DNA of 64,000 bases from DAHUXT01 sp036273675. GTDB lineage: Bacteria; Chloroflexota; Ktedonobacteria; Ktedonobacterales; JADMIN01. Each line of letters opens with the position of its first letter. Position 1 is the stretch's first letter. Below are positions 52,868 to 62,047 of the stretch, piece by piece. Where the stretch lies: NCBI GenBank assembly GCA_036273675.1, contig DASUHD010000075.1, positions 1 through 64,000 of the forward strand. Direction: 5' to 3'. The position numbers were made by a program, and so were the translations under genes. Under the pieces are notes generated by a model. It saw only the letters and a list, made by a program, of their open reading frames with translations, was not told the origin of the DNA and did no database searches.

Positions 52868-54754
52868 CTACTTGCCGAGCAGCTTCTTCACCGCCGTGAC
52901 AATCGCGGTGGCGTTGATGCCCGCCTCGTCCAGTTCCTGGTCGGGCGTGGCGGAGTCGGGCATATGATGCACCGCCAGCTTGACCACCGTCGGCATGGTC
53001 GATGCGGGCGGCTGCTCGTCGGTTCCAGCGAAGGCATCCAACACGGCGGCGCCCAGGCCGCCCTCGCGCCAGTGATCTTCCACCGTCACAATGCGCCCGC
53101 CCGTTGCGCTGGCCGCGTCGCGGAGCGTCTTCACATCCACTGGCTTGATGCTGTAGAGGTCAATCACGCGGATGTTGATTCCTTCGCCCTTGAGCGTGTC
53201 CGCCGCCTTGAGCGCCTCATGCAGCGTGATGCCCGCGCCTACCACCGTCACCTGGTCGCTCTCCGACTGCCGCAGCACGCGGCTGCCGCCAATCGGGAAG
53301 CGCTCATCGGAGCCATAGAGGATCGGCGTCTTCTCGCGCGTCGTACGCAGGTAGACGATGCCCTTCTGGTCGGCCATCTCGGCCACGAGTTGCGCCGTCT
53401 GGTTGGCGTCGCTGGGATAGAGCACGGTGCTGCCATGCACAGCACGCATCATCGCCAGGTCTTCGAGCGCCATCTGCGACGGGCCGTCCTCGCCGATGGA
53501 GACACCCGCGTGCGAGCCGCAGAGACGGATGTTTGCCCGCGAGATCGCCGCCATACGGATGAAGTCGTAGGCGCGGCTGTAGAACGCCGCGAACGTCGAG
53601 GCGAACGGCACGTAGCCGCGCACCTGAAGGCCAACGGCGGCGGCAGTCATCTGCTGCTCGGCGATATATTGCTCGAAGAAGCGGTCGGGGAAGGCTTTGG
53701 CGAACGTCTCGGAATAGGTCGAGTTGCTGACCTCGCCATCCAGCCCGACAACATCCGCGCGCGCCGCGCCGAGCGCCTTGAGCGCGTCCCCATAGGCGGA
53801 ACGCGTGGCGACAGGCGTGCCACTGGGATACGTCGGCAGATGTAGCGGCTCGGTCTTCGGGCGGGCCGCGGGCTGAAGCGCATCGGGCGCATGCACCTTG
53901 ATGACAATGTTGCGCTCGCCGCCCAGTTCAGCAATTGCCCGCTCGGCCATGTCCTTGGGCAGCGCCTTGCCGTGCCAGCCGTTCTGATTCTCGATCTCCG
54001 GGAATCCCTTGCCCTTCACGGTTCTGGCGATGATGAGCGTCGGCTGGGTCGCCTGCTGGAGCGCCTCCTGGTAGGCGTCGTTGATCTGGCTCAGGTCGTG
54101 GCCGTCGATCTCGATGGTGTGCCAGTCGAAGGCCTTCGCGCGTGCGGCGTAGGCGTCGCCATTCCAGCCGAGCATCGTCTCACCGCGCTGGCCGAGCCGG
54201 TTCATATCGAGAATCCCGATCAGGTTGTTGAGCTGATAATGCCCGGCAAGCTCCAGCGCCTCCCAGATCGAGCCTTCGGCCATCTCGCTATCGCCCAGCA
54301 CCACCCAGACATGGTACGGCAGCTTGTCGAGATACTTGCCCGCAATGCCAACGCCAACGCCGATGGGAAGCCCCTGGCCCAGCGATCCGGTGGCCACATC
54401 CACCCATGGCAGCACCGGTGTCGGGTGGCCTTCCATGCGGCTGCCACGCTGGCGCAGCGTCATGAACTCCTCGTCGGAGACAGCGCCCGCGGCTTTGTAG
54501 ATCGAGTAAAGCAGCGGCGAGGCATGCCCCTTCGAGAAGATGAGGTGGTCATTGTTGGGATTGTGGGGGTTCGCAAAATCGTAGTGGAGATACTCGCTCA
54601 TCAACACGGCCATCAGATCAGCCGCCGACATGGATGAGGTTGGATGCCCAGAACCCGCCTTTGTGGTACAGCGGATGCTATCCACGCGCAACTGTTGCGC
54701 CAGTTCGTGCCACTGGTTCAGCGTGGCGGGGTCGGTCTGTGCGGTAATACTCAT
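52868..54754 (-). CDS. tkt: Transketolase
   Basis: 628 residues, somewhat short for the family (about 660). AGGAGG lies 12 bases before the ATG. TPP domain: RVDSIRCTTKAGSGHPTSSM, LGDSEMAEGSIWEALELA with the downstream Asn of the TPP motif, then the pyrimidine domain (RSAYGDALKALG, CGSHAGVSIGEDGPSQMAL) and C-terminal domain. It moves two-carbon units in the pentose phosphate pathway; with rpiA it forms part of that route. The next gene downstream (52769) is about 100 bases away. Confidence 0.96.
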   Translation of the reverse strand: MSITAQTDPATLNQWHELAQQLRVDSIRCTTKAGSGHPTSSMSAADLMAVLMSEYLHYDFANPHNPNNDHLIFSKGHASPLLYSIYKAAGAVSDEEFMTLRQRGSRMEGHPTPVLPWVDVATGSLGQGLPIGVGVGIAGKYLDKLPYHVWVVLGDSEMAEGSIWEALELAGHYQLNNLIGILDMNRLGQRGETMLGWNGDAYAARAKAFDWHTIEIDGHDLSQINDAYQEALQQATQPTLIIARTVKGKGFPEIENQNGWHGKALPKDMAERAIAELGGERNIVIKVHAPDALQPAARPKTEPLHLPTYPSGTPVATRSAYGDALKALGAARADVVGLDGEVSNSTYSETFAKAFPDRFFEQYIAEQQMTAAAVGLQVRGYVPFASTFAAFYSRAYDFIRMAAISRANIRLCGSHAGVSIGEDGPSQMALEDLAMMRAVHGSTVLYPSDANQTAQLVAEMADQKGIVYLRTTREKTPILYGSDERFPIGGSRVLRQSESDQVTVVGAGITLHEALKAADTLKGEGINIRVIDLYSIKPVDVKTLRDAASATGGRIVTVEDHWREGGLGAAVLDAFAGTDEQPPASTMPTVVKLAVHHMPDSATPDQELDEAGINATAIVTAVKKLLGK

Positions 54755-54837
54755 CGCCTCGGATATCCTCCTGAACTGCGAAACAATCAGCCGAATCTAG
54801 CGGATTCAGCGATACACGCTTGATAACCGATTCAGGA

Positions 54838-55260
54838 TCACGTCTCCGTGGATGGCGCGGAATCGGTTGTTGAGGATGATGCTTGCAGTGTGCGGGCCAC
54901 GATGCCGGGGAGATCGGCGGCCAGCTTCGAGTTCGCGATAACGCGCGTCGCGCCAGCATCACGCGCCGCCTGCTGCGTCTCCAGGTCCACGTGCGAACCG
55001 AACGCGATCACCGGGATATGTGCCTCGCGCGCCGCAGCGATGGCCGCGCGCCAGTCTACGCCAGCGATGGCGGTATTCACCAGCGCCAGCAACGGAGCAT
55101 CCGCCGTCAGCCGCCGCGTGAAATCGTCCAGCGAGCGCGCCGTCCGCACGTCGTAGCCCGCGTGCTGAAGCGTCGTGCGCACTTTGACGACGAAAAAGAG
55201 GTCGGTATCGAGCAGTATGACGGGGTTCAATAATGTCTCACTTACGCCAGTCTCGTGCAT
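54838..55260 (-). CDS. Stand-alone receiver-like protein lacking the phospho-acceptor Asp
   Basis: 140 residues from the ATG at 55260 (GGGAGG upstream). The fold fits a single receiver domain: VILLDTDLFFVVKVRTTLQH, AGATRVIANSKLAADL. At the position of the phospho-acceptor the sequence is LLALVNTAIAG, Asn in place of Asp, and the usual acidic pocket is reduced to one Asp. There is no output domain. Such proteins may act as phosphate-independent protein-binding modules. It sits between transketolase (downstream) and an unknown gene (upstream), on the same strand. Confidence 0.75.
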   Translation of the reverse strand: MHETGVSETLLNPVILLDTDLFFVVKVRTTLQHAGYDVRTARSLDDFTRRLTADAPLLALVNTAIAGVDWRAAIAAAREAHIPVIAFGSHVDLETQQAARDAGATRVIANSKLAADLPGIVARTLQASSSTTDSAPSTET

Positions 55261-55323
55261 ACCGCTTGTCCTCCCAACTCGCCATTTGTCGTCCGCGTAC
55301 GCGCTGGACGAGGGCGTACGCCG

Positions 55324-55833
55324 CTAGTCGTCGCTGCTTTCCTGCACCGGGCGGCGGAACTGCTCAGCCAACTCTTCGTTGATGACACGCGGATCGCGCC
55401 ACATATCCGGCGGATAGCTATGGTGGCCATTGGCGCAGACGCTCTTGCCGCAGGAACGCTCGTGGCTTGTCTGGAAGACGAGGTTGTCGCTCTCGACCGT
55501 AATCCAGATATGTTTCCGCGAGTAGCCGTCGCCCCATTTGAGCAACAGCCCACCGGAATATTCGTCGAAACGTCCCTGGCTGTAGAGAAATTCGCGGTTG
55601 AACTTGCGTAACATGTCGTACACATGGCTGGCCGCGACGACACGCTCGACCTCCGGCCGCATGGTCGTGGTGGCGTTCTCGGCAAGGTCATCGGCGGGGA
55701 TTGTCTGCTGGCGGGCGGAGTGCTGGGCCTCCTGGATCATCTGCGCGATGCCCTCCGCCTCATCATCGGTCATCTCGTGAGGCACTCCAAGAATCTTCGG
55801 CTTGCCGCCAGCCATGTGATTGCCATCTGCCAT
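55324..55833 (-). CDS. Unknown conserved-looking protein
   Basis: 169 residues from the ATG at 55833, seven bases after GGAAGGAG; the frame runs 12 codons further. It has an acidic helical first half, then an aromatic and Gly-rich block (RFDEYSGGLLLKWGDGYS, ITVESDNLVFQTSHERSCGK) and CANGHHSYPPDMWRDPR. The Cys and His could bind a metal, but there is no clear finger. No signal peptide or membrane helix is seen. I do not recognise a family. It lies 63 bases upstream of the receiver-like gene. Confidence 0.65.
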   Translation of the reverse strand: MADGNHMAGGKPKILGVPHEMTDDEAEGIAQMIQEAQHSARQQTIPADDLAENATTTMRPEVERVVAASHVYDMLRKFNREFLYSQGRFDEYSGGLLLKWGDGYSRKHIWITVESDNLVFQTSHERSCGKSVCANGHHSYPPDMWRDPRVINEELAEQFRRPVQESSDD

Positions 55834-55976
55834 CGGGATCACTCCTTCCGTCGCCTTCCGGTTGTCCACAGGCCAGCGACGGCTCCGCGCATGCTGACCT
55901 CTCTAGTATCTAACTCTATCATTCACCCAGTAGCCGCTGCCAACGACGGAAGTGACGCGGGCGGCGTGGTGGAGCG

Positions 55977-57350
55977 CTATCCCCACATTTCCGTCAGCCC
56001 GTTGGGCAGGCCGAGCGCCAAGGCGGGGTGGGCCGTGGGGGCAAAAGCGAGCGCGGTGAGTGGCGCGGTAAGTTGCCAGGTCTGGAGATGCTGTCCGGTC
56101 CGCGTATCCCAGAGGCTGAGCCGCTGCCCATGGGCAAGCGCCAGCAACGCGGCGTCCGATGTCAGCGCGGCGAAGGAATCGATTGGCACAGGGCCAGTCG
56201 CGACAGTGCGGCGCACACGTCCGTCGAGCGAGCGGACCTGCATGTGGCCCAGGAAGTCCGCCAGGGCGACGACGGTGAGATCGGGTGTGGTCGCCAGCGG
56301 AAACAGCAGTCTGCCGTCAGGCTCGATGACCTCGGCGATACGCCGTGGCTCAACACCGCCACGGTGTGAGCGCGCCTCGATATCCCACAGGCGCAGAATC
56401 TGCGAGCGCGGCCTGCCCTCGGGCCGACCCGTCGAGAAGGTCAGGAGGAGGCGGCCATCATTGGAAAGCACCCGTTCCCTGACTTGCCAGGGAATCGCCT
56501 CGGGCTGCTTTTGCCGACCCGCCTCGTAGCAGCGGAGCGGTGTGGCCCATCCTGGATGGATCGGCCCGCTGGCTGGCAGCGGCCGGGTATAGATGGCGGT
56601 ACCACCGCGCCCACGATCCGCCCAGTAGAACGGATCGCTCTCGGCCAGCGCCTGGGGAGCGTCGGGCAGCGCCAGGCGCAGCAGTCCCGCCGGATGGGGC
56701 AGAAAGCGCGCATCCATCAGCCCCGAGGGCGCATTCATCTGGCTCGACCAGCGCCGCGTCCCATCGGCCACATGCCAGACGGCGAAACCGAGCGCGAATC
56801 CCCAGGCCATCACCAGCGCCGCGTCGGTGGAGATACGCACCTCGCTCAGCGTGCCAGCTTGTCCGGGCGTCCCCAGCGCCAGCCGCGCAATAGGATCGTC
56901 CCGTGTGGTATTCCAGAGCGCGATCTGGCCATCAATATGCCCCACAGCCGCCACCGCGCCGCCCTGCGCCAGCGCGACCGAGACGACGGCGCTTGTCTGG
57001 CCATCGTCGAAGACCGCGAGACGGCGCAATGGGCCAACGCTAGCGGTCACCGATTCGGGGCGGCGGGCGGCTTGAGCGTGTGAAAACGGCGGTGGCTGTT
57101 GCGTGGCCCGGGACGGCTCCGCGTCGGTCGCAGGCGGGGGAGGGCGGCTGGCGTCATAGAGGCGACGGCGCTCGGGGTCGCTCAGCGTCTGATACGCCTG
57201 ATTGAGCGTCTGCATCAGGTGCAGGTTCTCATCCCCAGCGATGTCTGGATGGTAGCGCCGGGCCAGGCGGCGGTAGGCTAGCCGGATCGTCGCGTCGTCA
57301 GCGCTCGGGGGCAGCCCCAGAACAGCATAGTAATCTATTTCGTCAGCCAT
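55977..57350 (-). CDS. J-domain protein fused to a WD40-like beta-propeller
   Basis: 457 residues from the ATG at 57350; an ATG 11 codons earlier is possible. The first 70 residues form a J domain: IDYYAVLGLPPSADDATIRL, RRYHPDIAGDEN with HPD, and LSDPERRRLYDASRPPP. A Pro/Ala-rich linker (about 75-110) leads to about seven repeats of beta-propeller type, each with hydrophobic strands and a Trp near the end (GQIALWNTTRDDP, VWHVADGTRRWSSQMN, QILRLWDIEARSHRGG, RLSLWDTRTGQHLQTWQL). The J domain should bind DnaK; the propeller should bind a partner. I know of no common protein with this order. The gene lies next to the wall-hydrolase genes. Confidence 0.85.
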   Translation of the reverse strand: MADEIDYYAVLGLPPSADDATIRLAYRRLARRYHPDIAGDENLHLMQTLNQAYQTLSDPERRRLYDASRPPPPATDAEPSRATQQPPPFSHAQAARRPESVTASVGPLRRLAVFDDGQTSAVVSVALAQGGAVAAVGHIDGQIALWNTTRDDPIARLALGTPGQAGTLSEVRISTDAALVMAWGFALGFAVWHVADGTRRWSSQMNAPSGLMDARFLPHPAGLLRLALPDAPQALAESDPFYWADRGRGGTAIYTRPLPASGPIHPGWATPLRCYEAGRQKQPEAIPWQVRERVLSNDGRLLLTFSTGRPEGRPRSQILRLWDIEARSHRGGVEPRRIAEVIEPDGRLLFPLATTPDLTVVALADFLGHMQVRSLDGRVRRTVATGPVPIDSFAALTSDAALLALAHGQRLSLWDTRTGQHLQTWQLTAPLTALAFAPTAHPALALGLPNGLTEMWG

Positions 57351-57492
57351 GGACCGTGTTCTAATCCCCGCATCGCGCGGCACATGATATCTCTGGCATA
57401 TCTACGGCCAAACTCTGCCGCGTGTTGCCACAGCTTGCCATATGCCGCGCGATGCGTCGAGGATGGCTAGATCGCGCATTCGACCGAGCGCA

Positions 57493-58608
57493 TCACGACG
57501 GGGCAACATAGTGGGAGATGGTGTATTTGCTGGCGTAGTACAGCATCGGATCGAGCCACAGGTTGTTCCACTCCACCATGTAGTGCAGGTGCGGTCCGGT
57601 CGAGTTGCCCGTCGAGCCTTCCAGTCCAATGGGCTGGCCCTGTGTGACGTACTGACCCACCGAGACCAGTAGCTTGTCCATGTGGCCGTAGACTGTCGAG
57701 AGATGGTTGCAGTGGTCAATCTTCACCGACCACCCCAGGCCGTTCGTGGCGTCATAGCCAGCCCAGATGACCTGCCCCTGCTGCGCGGCGTGGATCGGAT
57801 TCCCACGCGGAGCGGCCAGGTCTACGCCAGTATGATAAACCCATGTGCCATAGACAATGTAGCCACGCACCCAGTAGGAATTCCAGTTCGGCGAGGTCAG
57901 CTTGTAGGCGAGCGGATCGCTGCCACCGTTCGGCCTGCAGAGCGACTCACTGGGAATATTGACGCCAGCGATTGAGTCCCACCAGTTTGGTCCGAAACGC
58001 GTGTTACCGTAATGGGCCGCCTGGAGTGCGGGAATGGCAGGCGGCACGTAGCCTTTGCCATAGTTGGCGTCATCAGCAATTTTATAGGCGACGCCAATGC
58101 TAATTTCTTCACCAGCATAGAGATCATTCAGCTCGTAAAACCCGCCAACCTGCACTTTGAATTTCTTGGCAATTCCTTCAGGAGTATCGCCCTGAATCGT
58201 GGTGTAGTAGAAAAATTTTGGCTGTTTGTTCCATATCATCGAACTGGCCAGCGCCTGGAAGACGGTACCTCCGCTCGCCTGGCCCGTGCCGAGAGGATAC
58301 ATCGCGAAGATGCCAGTAATGATGATGCACGCCATCAGTGTCAGCACCGCAATGCGCAGTGTCAGCGGACGCTCGCGGCGCTTGATGAATGGCTTGCCCA
58401 TCGAGACACCGCTCCCGCGGACGATGACGGGCGCTTTTTGTGTATCGCTAATCGCGGGCAATCGTCGTGTTGAAAAGTCTTGCGCGACCACCGCCTGAAT
58501 AGGCGCATCGCCATCTTTGCCACCGACGGGTAGCTGGTTGTTGGCCGCATCCGCTGCGTTTTCGTCCCAGAATTGCTGATTGTCGTTGCCGTTTGATGTC
58601 CAGCCCAT
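57493..58608 (-). CDS. M23-family peptidase with TM anchor and LysM-like domain
   Basis: 371 residues, start with GAGG upstream. Cytoplasmic tail of about 85 residues, a TM helix (LRIAVLTLMACIIITGIFAM), an extracellular LysM-like region (about 135-185; TTIQGDTPEGIAKKFKVQVG), and the M23 catalytic domain with WVYHTGVDLAAPRGNPIH (HxxxD) and STGPHLHYMVEW (HxH). It should cut cross-links or the glycan peptide in the wall. The related GH18-like gene lies upstream. The gene is 142 bases downstream of the GH18-like gene's start-side neighbour on the same strand. Confidence 0.93.
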   Translation of the reverse strand: MGWTSNGNDNQQFWDENAADAANNQLPVGGKDGDAPIQAVVAQDFSTRRLPAISDTQKAPVIVRGSGVSMGKPFIKRRERPLTLRIAVLTLMACIIITGIFAMYPLGTGQASGGTVFQALASSMIWNKQPKFFYYTTIQGDTPEGIAKKFKVQVGGFYELNDLYAGEEISIGVAYKIADDANYGKGYVPPAIPALQAAHYGNTRFGPNWWDSIAGVNIPSESLCRPNGGSDPLAYKLTSPNWNSYWVRGYIVYGTWVYHTGVDLAAPRGNPIHAAQQGQVIWAGYDATNGLGWSVKIDHCNHLSTVYGHMDKLLVSVGQYVTQGQPIGLEGSTGNSTGPHLHYMVEWNNLWLDPMLYYASKYTISHYVAPS

Positions 58609-58766
58609 GCTCCACCTCGTACAACACGCAACGGCCGGGGCGACCGATGCGCATCAGAATTGTCACCACTCATCCATAGGGGTCTCTCAATGCAGAGGTT
58701 CCCACAGATGCGCGCGATATGCATGCGCGCGGGACAAAAGTACCGGACGCTGGCTGCAATCGTGGA

Positions 58767-59864
58767 TCATTTGCCGAGCCAGAGACGCTCGTAGTCTTTC
58801 CACTCAGCCTGGCTGGTGGTCGCCAGACGATAGATAGCCACGCCGACGAATGGGGATGTCTCGCGATTGCTATTGAGCCCGGCGGTGACGCCCTCCAGAG
58901 CGGATGACATATTCTCCGCCGAATCGCGATACCAGAAATCGCTGCCGCTGTAGGTCGGCACGCCCATCAGCACCTGCGGGACGTGATGGGCGGTGCGCAC
59001 GGCGTCCAGAATATTGGCGGTTTCCTGCTTCATAGCAAGGGAGTAGAGGCTCGCCGTGGGCATGGCGGTATTGTAGGCCATGACGACGAGCTGATCGACA
59101 TATTCCGCCACCCTGGAGAAGTAATACGAGGTCCACCACGCGCCCGCTTTGCCGACGTCATGAGCCCAGTCGGCGATATGTGCGTTCGGCGCCCACTTCT
59201 GCGCCGAGATCGAGAGCATCGCACCGACCGGGAGCGCGGCGCGGGTCTCGCTCAGCAGATCGAGGTAGTGGCTGTTGTTATTCGTGATGGGTTCGATGTC
59301 ATAATGGACGCCGTCGAAGCCGAAGTCGCGCACGAAACGGACGGCAGTCTGCACAATGCCGACGCGCACCTGTGAATCGGCGATATTTACCGTCTCATTC
59401 TCTGGCTGACCACTCGCCACCTCTAGCTGGCCAATCCACGCCAGCACCTGTACATTCGGCAGGCGCGCATGCAGCTGTTCCGTGAGCGCGGCGGCCTGGG
59501 GCGCTAGCGAGTCAGGAATGCTCCCGTCGCTTCTCATGGGGCCGACGTGGGCATAGACGTAGCGAATCTGCTCGCGCTCGAGCTGGTTAGCCAGCGCATC
59601 AAAGTCCTTGCTACTATGGACATCACCGACCCACGTGTGCTCCAGCCAGACCGCATTCTTCCCCTGGTTGAAGTGTGAGCCGGGGTAGCTGGTCACCGTG
59701 GCATTCAGCCGCGCAAACGTAAAACCGACGATGCTGAGCAGCAGCGCCAGCGCCACCAGTGCAACGACGATAAGGCGACGCAACAGACCACGGCGAGTCG
59801 CTGGCTGGGCGCCTTTGCGCGGCGCGGGCCAGGTTGGCGTCGCACGGGCGGGTGCTTGTGCCAT
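58767..59864 (-). CDS. Membrane-anchored GH18-like glycosidase
   Basis: 365 residues (AAGGA before the ATG). A basic tail, then one TM helix (about 28-52), then a barrel domain. The barrel has the family 18 site FGFDGVHYDIEPITNN (D-x3-D-x-E form with the catalytic Glu) and WWTSYYFSRVAEYVDQLVVM. It resembles spore-germination/YaaH-type hydrolases that act on cortex or peptidoglycan glycan chains. In this location, with the M23 gene just downstream, a wall-remodelling role is likely. No LysM domain is present. Confidence 0.87.
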   Translation of the reverse strand: MAQAPARATPTWPAPRKGAQPATRRGLLRRLIVVALVALALLLSIVGFTFARLNATVTSYPGSHFNQGKNAVWLEHTWVGDVHSSKDFDALANQLEREQIRYVYAHVGPMRSDGSIPDSLAPQAAALTEQLHARLPNVQVLAWIGQLEVASGQPENETVNIADSQVRVGIVQTAVRFVRDFGFDGVHYDIEPITNNNSHYLDLLSETRAALPVGAMLSISAQKWAPNAHIADWAHDVGKAGAWWTSYYFSRVAEYVDQLVVMAYNTAMPTASLYSLAMKQETANILDAVRTAHHVPQVLMGVPTYSGSDFWYRDSAENMSSALEGVTAGLNSNRETSPFVGVAIYRLATTSQAEWKDYERLWLGK

Positions 59865-59915
59865 ACAATTCCTTCCGGTCGTCGCAGCACGCGCTACATG
59901 CGCTCAGTCGCCGTG

Positions 59916-60368
59916 CTAATGATGCGTGCGCATCCGCTCGTTCAGCGCCTGATTCGCCAGTCGGTCGGCCAGCGCGTTTTGGGCGCGCCGGACGTGGGTA
60001 AAGGTGACCTGTGGCAACGCCTTGAGCAGCGCCATCGCTTCCCGATAAAGCTGCTGTAGCGTCGCGTCGCGCACCTGATAGACGCCGGTCATCTGGCGCA
60101 CAACCAACTCGCTGTCCATGTAGATATTCACCGCCGCCGGTCGGCGATCGGTGACCAGCCTCAGCCCAAGAATAAGCGCGCGATACTCTGCCTGATTGTT
60201 CGGCATCTCGCCAAGATATTGGCCCAACTGTGCAAGGATAGTACCATCCATTTGCTCGATGACGATGCCCGCCGCCGCCGGACCCGGGTTTCCGCGCGAC
60301 GCGCCATCCGTGCGCAGCGCCAGTCGCTCGCCCGATCCGGCGTTGATTGTCGTCGATTCGTCGCTCAC
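59916..60368 (-). CDS. RNase HI-type protein
   Basis: 150 residues from a GTG at 60368 (AAAGG upstream, distant); the frame extends 21 codons to an ATG. Catalytic acids: ALRTDGASRGNPGPAAAGIV (first Asp), PNNQAEYRALILGL (Glu), NIYMDSELVVRQMTG (Asp) and QNALADRLANQAL (Asp). This is the RNase HI/RVT_3 branch seen with plant-like and archaeal-like RNase H proteins; it degrades RNA in RNA-DNA hybrids. A separate rnhB is not in the window. It is upstream of the GH18-like gene by 51 bases. Confidence 0.9.
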   Translation of the reverse strand: MSDESTTINAGSGERLALRTDGASRGNPGPAAAGIVIEQMDGTILAQLGQYLGEMPNNQAEYRALILGLRLVTDRRPAAVNIYMDSELVVRQMTGVYQVRDATLQQLYREAMALLKALPQVTFTHVRRAQNALADRLANQALNERMRTHH

Positions 60369-60499
60369 CAGCGAACTCGCGCCTTTCCGAAAAGATTTGA
60401 TGCAAATGTGATGCGCATCGAGTACACACAAGCGTGCTCAAGTATGATACCATGGCTCACTGAAACAGGGCAGACTCGCCAGCAACTCTGGGAAATGTG

Positions 60500-60525
60500 T
60501 CTGGCGTCTCTGGCGTCTCTGGCGG
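60500..60525 (+). repeat. 9-base tandem repeat (TCTGGCGTC), nearly three copies
   Basis: Two exact copies and a third with one change lie in the gap between the divergent RNase HI and SCP2 genes. No operator symmetry is seen. Confidence 0.75.
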
Positions 60526-60609
60526 TCATTGTAGACGTGAGGAAGTGCGACAGACATGGCGCTCTCGGGCGGTGTGGTCGCGGGAAGGGCAGTGGGGAGG
60601 ATGGACGCT

Positions 60610-60939
60610 GTGGCGATTCGGACCATTGATGATTATCTTCTCGCCATGAAAACAAGTTTTGAGCCTTCTGCCGCAGGCAACCGATCACTGGTACTGCAAT
60701 ATGAGTTCACTGGCCGGGAGCAGGGCATCTGCCATGCGGCCATTGCCGAGGGCAAGATTCAGGTGGCGCGCGGGCCGCACCCGGCGCCATCGGTCGTCGT
60801 GCGGGCCGACTTTGACCTCTGGGTCCGCGTAATCGCACATGATATCGATGGCCTAATCGCTTATCAGGATGGCCTCTACACCGTTGAAGGTGACTACCTC
60901 GCGCTGATGGATTCCGACCTCTGGTTCAGCCGTCAATAA
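60610..60939 (+). CDS. SCP2-domain protein
   Basis: 109 residues from a GTG at 60610, nine bases after GGGGAGG; ATGs at 60601 and 60556 are alternatives. It reads RTIDDYLLAMKTSFEPSAAG, ICHAAIAEGKIQVARG and VVRADFDLWVRVIAHDIDGL, the sterol-carrier protein 2 fold, which holds a lipid or hydrophobic ligand in a tunnel. Relatives in bacteria are often stand-alone. There is no membrane segment. The gene is divergent from the RNase HI gene. Confidence 0.85.
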   Translation: MAIRTIDDYLLAMKTSFEPSAAGNRSLVLQYEFTGREQGICHAAIAEGKIQVARGPHPAPSVVVRADFDLWVRVIAHDIDGLIAYQDGLYTVEGDYLALMDSDLWFSRQ

Positions 60940-61107
60940 TATATTCGCTGAATTGGCCGAAATGTGCGAAAGTGAGAATAGCGCCAGGCTGAAATCTGTG
61001 AGAACGGCCCGGTGGCGCATGTTATGAGTACCGGCCGCTACGCTAGTAGAGCGGCTGGTATGGCGCAACAATGAAGAGATATAGCGCGGATTGAGTAGAT
61101 AACGACA

Positions 61108-62007
61108 ATGGGTACTGAGGCGCGGAAATCCGGGAGCGCTGCGCGTCCGAAACTCGCGCGTGAGCGGCTGGATGTGCTGTTGGTGGCGCGTGGAATTGCG
61201 CCGAGCCGAGAACGAGCACGGGCGCTTATCATGGCGGGTGATGTGCGCGTCGCTGGCCAGATGGCGCCAAAAGCTGGAACGCTCGTCGCCACGGATGCCA
61301 CCATCGAGTTGGCAGCCACCGCCAGCGAGACCCGGTTTGTCAGCAGGGGCGGCCTCAAGCTGGAGCGCGCGCTCGACGCCTTTCACCTCGACCCCACCGA
61401 TACTATCTGCGTGGATGTGGGCGCCTCAACGGGAGGATTCACCGACCTGCTGCTCCAGCGCGGCGCAATGCGCGTCTACGCGGTGGACGTTGGCCATGGC
61501 CAGTTGGCATGGACGTTGCGCAATGATCCACGAGTGACGGTCATGGAGCGGACGAATATCCGCCACCTGGAAGCGCTGCCGGAACTCGTCGACTGCGCCG
61601 TCATCGACGTGTCATTTATCTCATTACGGCTGGTATTGCCGCGCGTCTTGACGCTGCTGAAGCCCGAAGGATGGGTGGTCGCGCTGGTGAAGCCGCAATT
61701 CGAGGCAGGGCGCGCCGAGGCTGATCGCGGTGGCGGCGTCATTCGCGAGCCAGCGGTGCATCGGCGAGTCTTGCGCGAGCTGCTGTCGTGGGTAACGGCT
61801 GAAGCCGCGGCCGCAATGGCTGGACGACGCTTCATGCACTGCGGACTGATCGCGTCGCCCATCACCGGGCGCGACGGCAACCATGAATACCTGCTGCTGC
61901 TTAGGCCGTCCGATGTGGGGGGCTACCAATCGCTGGATGAGCAGGATATCGACGCGGCGATACAGCAGGCCTTTGCTGGCTCGGAGCAGAGGGCGGCAAA
62001 GGATTGA
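61108..62007 (+). CDS. tlyA: TlyA-type rRNA methyltransferase (S4 + FtsJ-like)
   Basis: 299 residues. An S4 RNA-binding domain (about 17-78; ERLDVLLVARGIAPSRERAR, ALIMAGDVRVAG) leads to FVSRGGLKLERALDAFHLD and the methyltransferase ICVDVGASTGGFTDLLLQRG, DCAVIDVSFISLRLVLP and ALVKPQFEAGR. These are the TlyA marks; the actinobacterial member 2'-O-methylates 16S and 23S rRNA and its loss gives capreomycin resistance. The kinase gene follows 41 bases later. Confidence 0.94.
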   Translation: MGTEARKSGSAARPKLARERLDVLLVARGIAPSRERARALIMAGDVRVAGQMAPKAGTLVATDATIELAATASETRFVSRGGLKLERALDAFHLDPTDTICVDVGASTGGFTDLLLQRGAMRVYAVDVGHGQLAWTLRNDPRVTVMERTNIRHLEALPELVDCAVIDVSFISLRLVLPRVLTLLKPEGWVVALVKPQFEAGRAEADRGGGVIREPAVHRRVLRELLSWVTAEAAAAMAGRRFMHCGLIASPITGRDGNHEYLLLLRPSDVGGYQSLDEQDIDAAIQQAFAGSEQRAAKD

Positions 62008-62047
62008 GCGACGGGAAACGGAAATGGTAGATGCCTGGGAGGTTGGC

